Assembly: GCF_004102745.1 (NCBI RefSeq)
Contig: NZ_RLII01000001.1
Span: forward strand, 124,001 to 188,000
Length of the DNA: 64,000 bases
DNA from: Acetivibrio mesophilus
GTDB taxonomy: Bacteria > Bacillota > Clostridia > Acetivibrionales > Acetivibrionaceae
Direction of reading: 5' to 3'
Shown here: piece by piece, positions 61,236-64,000 of the stretch
Position numbering within the stretch: position 1 is the first letter of the stretch
Layout: the number at the start of each line of letters is the position of its first letter
Notes under the pieces: generated by a model
The model's database searches: none
What the model saw: the letters and a program-made list of their open reading frames with translations, nothing else
What the model was told of the DNA's origin: nothing
Program-made: the position numbers and the translations under genes

Positions 61236-61267
61236 TATAGACTTTGCTATATAGACAATGCTATAAT
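61236..61267 (+). promoter_or_regulatory. Promoter of the BREX locus with tandem 14-base operator
   Basis: TATAGACTTTGCTA (61236-61249) and TATAGACAATGCTA (61250-61263) are adjacent direct repeats differing at two positions. The second runs into a -10 TATAAT (61262-61267). TAGACT at 61238-61243 would be the -35 with an 18-base spacer. A protein bound to the repeats would cover the promoter; the XRE gene that follows is the obvious candidate. Confidence 0.7.
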
Positions 61268-61289
61268 ATTAATATAGGAGCGTGATAAA

Positions 61290-61505
61290 ATGATAATTTC
61301 TGAAACGATTAAGGCTATAAGAAATGAGCTCAAGATGAGTCAAACAGATTTTGCTGAAGCAGTGCATGTTAGCTTTTCAACAGTTAATAGATGGGAAAAT
61401 AATAAAGTTATACCTAATAGAATGGCGCGTGCTCTAATTATAGATTTTTGTGAAAAGAATGGTGTAAGTGAATTACTTATAAAAGCGTTAAAAGAATATA
61501 AATAG
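61290..61505 (+). CDS. XRE-family regulator of the BREX locus
   Basis: A 71-residue HTH protein: IKAIRNELKMSQTDFAEAVHVSFSTVNRWENNKVIPNRMA is the complete HTH, then a short C-terminal helix. ATAGGAGCG at 61275-61283. It is immediately followed by brxA (ATG one base after its stop), so it is co-transcribed. Many BREX loci use a WYL-type BrxR; here a minimal XRE protein takes that place. Confidence 0.88.
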   Translation: MIISETIKAIRNELKMSQTDFAEAVHVSFSTVNRWENNKVIPNRMARALIIDFCEKNGVSELLIKALKEYK

Positions 61506-62303
61506 ATGGATGGTGACAACGTGGAAAAATCAATTTTAGAGAGGTTTGGTTTTAAATATAATAAAAGGAGCGTCCATACAGGTCGGACTATAATGTTAGA
61601 AGAGTTATCAAATCTCCTTGAAGCTGTTCCAGATGCGATTGTATATGATGATTATATTAAAGCTATTATAGATCAAAATTGCCTTTTGAAGAGATCATCT
61701 TCTTCCCGGACAATAACAGCTAATTTTTTAACGGAATTATACTCGCTTGATCCTACAATATCGATTTTCAGGAATTTATTATTTTTCTGGAATCGTGATG
61801 AAGAAGGAAGACCACTACTAGCAATGCTTTGTGCATTTTGTAGAGACAGAGTTCTAAACTACTCTTTCAAAGCAATTAAATCATTAGAACATAATGCCGA
61901 AGTCAAAAAAAAGTCTATAGAAGAGTTGATTGATGAGATGGAGCCAAATCGATTTAGTGAATCTACACTACAATCAATGGCTCGTAATATTTTGTCTAGC
62001 TGGACAAAAAGCGGTCACCTAAAGGGGAGACGTGATAAAGTCAGAGTTCAAGCGAAAGCTACACCTGCTACTGTGGCATATGCTATATACCTTGGATATT
62101 TAGAGGGGCAGCGAGGTCCAGCTCTTTTTGAAACAACGTATATGGAGATAAATGATTGTTCTAAGGAAATGGCAATAGAACTTGCTGAAAATGCTTCAGC
62201 TCGTGGATGGATATTTTTTAAGCGAATTGGTAATGTGATGGAGATTTCACTTCCAAACCTTATTACTAAGGAGGAGGCAGATTTAATTTATGAGCAAAAT
62301 TGA
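61506..62303 (+). CDS. brxA: BrxA (DUF1819), BREX phage-defence protein
   Basis: A 265-residue helical protein of the BrxA/DUF1819 family, recognised by RTIMLEELSNLLEAVPDAIV, TLQSMARNILSSWTKSGHLKG and ATPATVAYAIYLGYLEGQRG. BrxA binds DNA in studied systems and is the first core gene of type 1 BREX. Translation may begin at ATG 61506 or GTG 61521 (GGATGGTG upstream). It overlaps brxB by 14 bases. Confidence 0.92.
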   Translation: MDGDNVEKSILERFGFKYNKRSVHTGRTIMLEELSNLLEAVPDAIVYDDYIKAIIDQNCLLKRSSSSRTITANFLTELYSLDPTISIFRNLLFFWNRDEEGRPLLAMLCAFCRDRVLNYSFKAIKSLEHNAEVKKKSIEELIDEMEPNRFSESTLQSMARNILSSWTKSGHLKGRRDKVRVQAKATPATVAYAIYLGYLEGQRGPALFETTYMEINDCSKEMAIELAENASARGWIFFKRIGNVMEISLPNLITKEEADLIYEQN

Positions 62304-62838
62304 TGTACTATTAAAGAATTACGAAAAAACTATTTCGATTCCTTGGAGAGATCTTGCTGCAGCTCAAAGAGTAATTTTTGCAGTTTACCAGGAATCTGAT
62401 GAGCGTAGACTTAAGGCTAAGATTACAGAATTTGAATTAGCTACAAGAAATTTAAATCATGGGTGGGTAGAATTTAACTTAACAGATACATTCTCAGAGT
62501 GGATGCATAGTCAACGTTATGCAAAGAGTTATTATAAAAATCCAAAACTATTGTCTAATATTATTCATAAATATAGTGACTATATAGAAGAAAAATTCAG
62601 AAGGTTTATTGACAGTGAAAATATTACTGATGAAGATGTAGTTGCACTTTCAGGTGTTGGTTCTATCTTTGGATTTATAAAGGTTAGAGATTTAGTTGAT
62701 AGGTTATCACCAATGGTGAAAGGAAGGCTTCTGGTGTTCTTCCCAGGAAGTTATGAAAATAATAATTATCGGTTACTTGATGGGTATGATGGCTGGAACT
62801 ATCATGCACTACCTATTACATGTAATAAAATAATCTAA
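62290..62838 (+). CDS. brxB: BrxB (DUF1788), BREX protein
   Basis: A 182-residue protein of the BrxB/DUF1788 family: AAAQRVIFAVYQESDERRLKA-like N-terminus, LNHGWVEFNLTDTFSEWM, VVALSGVGSIFGFIKVRDLVD and LLVFFPGSYENNNYRLLDGYDGWNYHALPI are typical. Its biochemical role in BREX is unresolved. AAGGAGGAGG (62268-62277) lies inside the end of brxA. Confidence 0.93.
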   Translation: MSKIDVLLKNYEKTISIPWRDLAAAQRVIFAVYQESDERRLKAKITEFELATRNLNHGWVEFNLTDTFSEWMHSQRYAKSYYKNPKLLSNIIHKYSDYIEEKFRRFIDSENITDEDVVALSGVGSIFGFIKVRDLVDRLSPMVKGRLLVFFPGSYENNNYRLLDGYDGWNYHALPITCNKII

Positions 62839-62849
62839 GGGGGATTTAT

Positions 62850-64000
62850 ATGCTGAATAAAGATGTATATTTGATTAATCCATTAGAACGTAAACTTGTT
62901 AATGAAGGCGTTGCAAGCGTTAATGATAGGAATCTTAATGTGCTTCGTTATGAAGTAGAGACTTTTGTTTGTGACGGGCAATATGAAAAAGGGATGGAAC
63001 ATATTCTTGAAGTTTATTTAAGAAACTTGGGACACGAACAACAACCAGCAGTTTGGGTTAGTGGCTTTTTTGGTTCTGGTAAATCACACTTAGTAAAAAT
63101 GTTAGGTGCTTTTTGGCAGGATGTCGAGTTTCAAGATGGTGCAAGAGCTAGATCATTAGCAGATTTACCTGATAGTATAAAAGTTCTCCTTCATGAATTA
63201 AGTACTCAAGCTAAAAGATATGGCGGTTTGCATGCAGCCATGGGTACATTGAGTGCTGGTGCTAGTGGAAGCGTTAGGTTGGCTTTACTGAGAATAATAT
63301 ATAAATCTGCAGGGTTACCAGAAAATTATGCAAATGCATCATTTGTTATGTGGCTGAAGTCTGAGAAAATTTATGACCAAGTAAAAGAGAAGGTAGAAGC
63401 TAAAGGATATGATTGGAATGAAGAACTAGATAACCTTTATGTGGCAGAAGGGCTGCATGAAAGCTTGTCAGAAGTAAAACCTAACCTATTCCCTACTCCA
63501 GAAAGCTGTGTTGAAACCTTAAATAATAGATTTCCGAATAAGTCAGATGTCACAAGCGATGAAATGATTAAATCAATTAAAGATGCACTATCAAAAGGTG
63601 GCCAAATGCCATTGACCTTAGTTGTATTAGATGAAGTTGAACAATATATTGGCGACAGTACTCAAAGGGCAATGGATGTGCAAGAGGTTGTTGAAGCATG
63701 TAGTAAGCAAATCGGAAGCAAACTGCTATTTATTGGAACTGGGCAAACAGCTGTAACAGGAACAGCATTATTAAAAAAATTAGAAGGACGATTTACTGTT
63801 AGAATAGAATTATCTGATACTGATGTCGATGCGGTTGTAAGAAAAGTGATTTTAGCTAAGAAGCCAGACAAAGTGCAAGAGATAAGAAAAATTATGGAGA
63901 AAAATATTGGTGAAATATCTAGACATTTAACTGCAACTAGTATTGGGCATAATCAAAGGGATGTAGAATACTTCACTCAAGATTATCCAATATTACCGGT
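62850..64000 (+). CDS. brxC: BrxC, BREX ATPase (N-terminal part; runs off the window)
   Basis: The first 383 residues are visible and the frame is open to the edge. The start LNKDVYLINPLERKLVNEGVASV, Walker A in VSGFFGSGKSHLVKML (about 70-85) and Walker B LTLVVLDEVEQYIG (about 252-265) identify the large BrxC/PglY-type P-loop ATPase, normally about 1200 residues. AAGGGGG at 62837-62843 precedes the ATG. Methylase pglX, pglZ and brxL are expected beyond the right edge. Confidence 0.93.
   Translation, partial: MLNKDVYLINPLERKLVNEGVASVNDRNLNVLRYEVETFVCDGQYEKGMEHILEVYLRNLGHEQQPAVWVSGFFGSGKSHLVKMLGAFWQDVEFQDGARARSLADLPDSIKVLLHELSTQAKRYGGLHAAMGTLSAGASGSVRLALLRIIYKSAGLPENYANASFVMWLKSEKIYDQVKEKVEAKGYDWNEELDNLYVAEGLHESLSEVKPNLFPTPESCVETLNNRFPNKSDVTSDEMIKSIKDALSKGGQMPLTLVVLDEVEQYIGDSTQRAMDVQEVVEACSKQIGSKLLFIGTGQTAVTGTALLKKLEGRFTVRIELSDTDVDAVVRKVILAKKPDKVQEIRKIMEKNIGEISRHLTATSIGHNQRDVEYFTQDYPILP

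Noticed and set aside
1-64000. tRNA or rRNA genes
   Set aside because: I saw no tRNA cloverleaf-type signature (GGTTCGAATCC-like arm with matching acceptor ends) and no rRNA segment in the intergenic regions. A covariance scan would be needed to exclude them fully.

Overview
The window looks like chromosomal DNA of an anaerobic, low-GC, spore-former-type Firmicute, most likely a cellulolytic clostridium (Ruminiclostridium/Acetivibrio-like). Reasons: the anaerobic (cbi-type, early cobalt insertion) B12 pathway, clostridial operon style with ATGA/TTGA overlaps and strong GGAGG ribosome sites, a Tn1549-type conjugative module, an Agr-type peptide system, c-di-GMP-I riboswitches, and a short remnant resembling a glycoside hydrolase C-terminus. 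The species is inferred, not shown.

Layout. (1) 1-14345: conjugation module of a Tn1549-like integrative element: relaxase tail, PcfB, ArdC-like protein, VirD4, pilin-like protein, VirB6/TrbL-like protein, PrgI, VirB4, DUF6075-like protein, CD1108-type protein and RadC/JAB. A PadR-SEDS pair sits on the minus strand inside it. The VirD4 and TrbL genes each carry a single-base frameshift and the CD1108 gene lacks its usual hydrolase end, so the element looks decayed. (2) 14346-36950: a short dehydrogenase relic, a cobalamin riboswitch with terminator, then one uninterrupted cobalt-uptake, uroporphyrinogen and cobyrinate operon of 23 genes (cbiM to cbiC) closed by a nested-hairpin terminator. 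(3) 36955-38723: a corrinoid/iron-type binding lipoprotein, a truncated permease broken at an inverted repeat, and the nickel protein CooT. (4) 39106-41455: a c-di-GMP-I riboswitch in front of a LytTR response regulator and an AgrC-like kinase. (5) 41496-43824: a sigma-A promoter, an ArsR repressor, hgcA, hgcB (mercury methylation) and arsC, ended by a terminator. (6) 44031-50659: pstSCAB-phoU-phoB-phoR, with a PstS whose two halves are in swapped order. (7) 50689-53122: an XRE protein, a HEPN protein, agrB-agrD and a second, apparently orphaned c-di-GMP-I riboswitch. (8) 53105-60794: regulators, a sigma factor, a possibly structured untranslated region and large serine recombinases typical of a second integrative element, plus a methyltransferase and an ABC exporter. 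(9) 61236-64000: the start of a BREX phage-defence locus (XRE, brxA, brxB, brxC incomplete).

How the parts may fit. HgcA is a corrinoid protein, and the complete corrin ring pathway lies less than 10 kb upstream of it. HgcAB is co-transcribed with an arsenic-type ArsR sensor and an arsenate reductase, and the neighbouring Pst system handles phosphate, the analogue of arsenate. An Agr-like circuit is split into a sensor half (39-41 kb) and a signal half (52 kb), and each half has a c-di-GMP riboswitch beside it. The frameshifts at 3760, 4907 and 58878 all behave as one-base losses in homopolymer runs, so sequencing error must be excluded before any of these genes is called dead.
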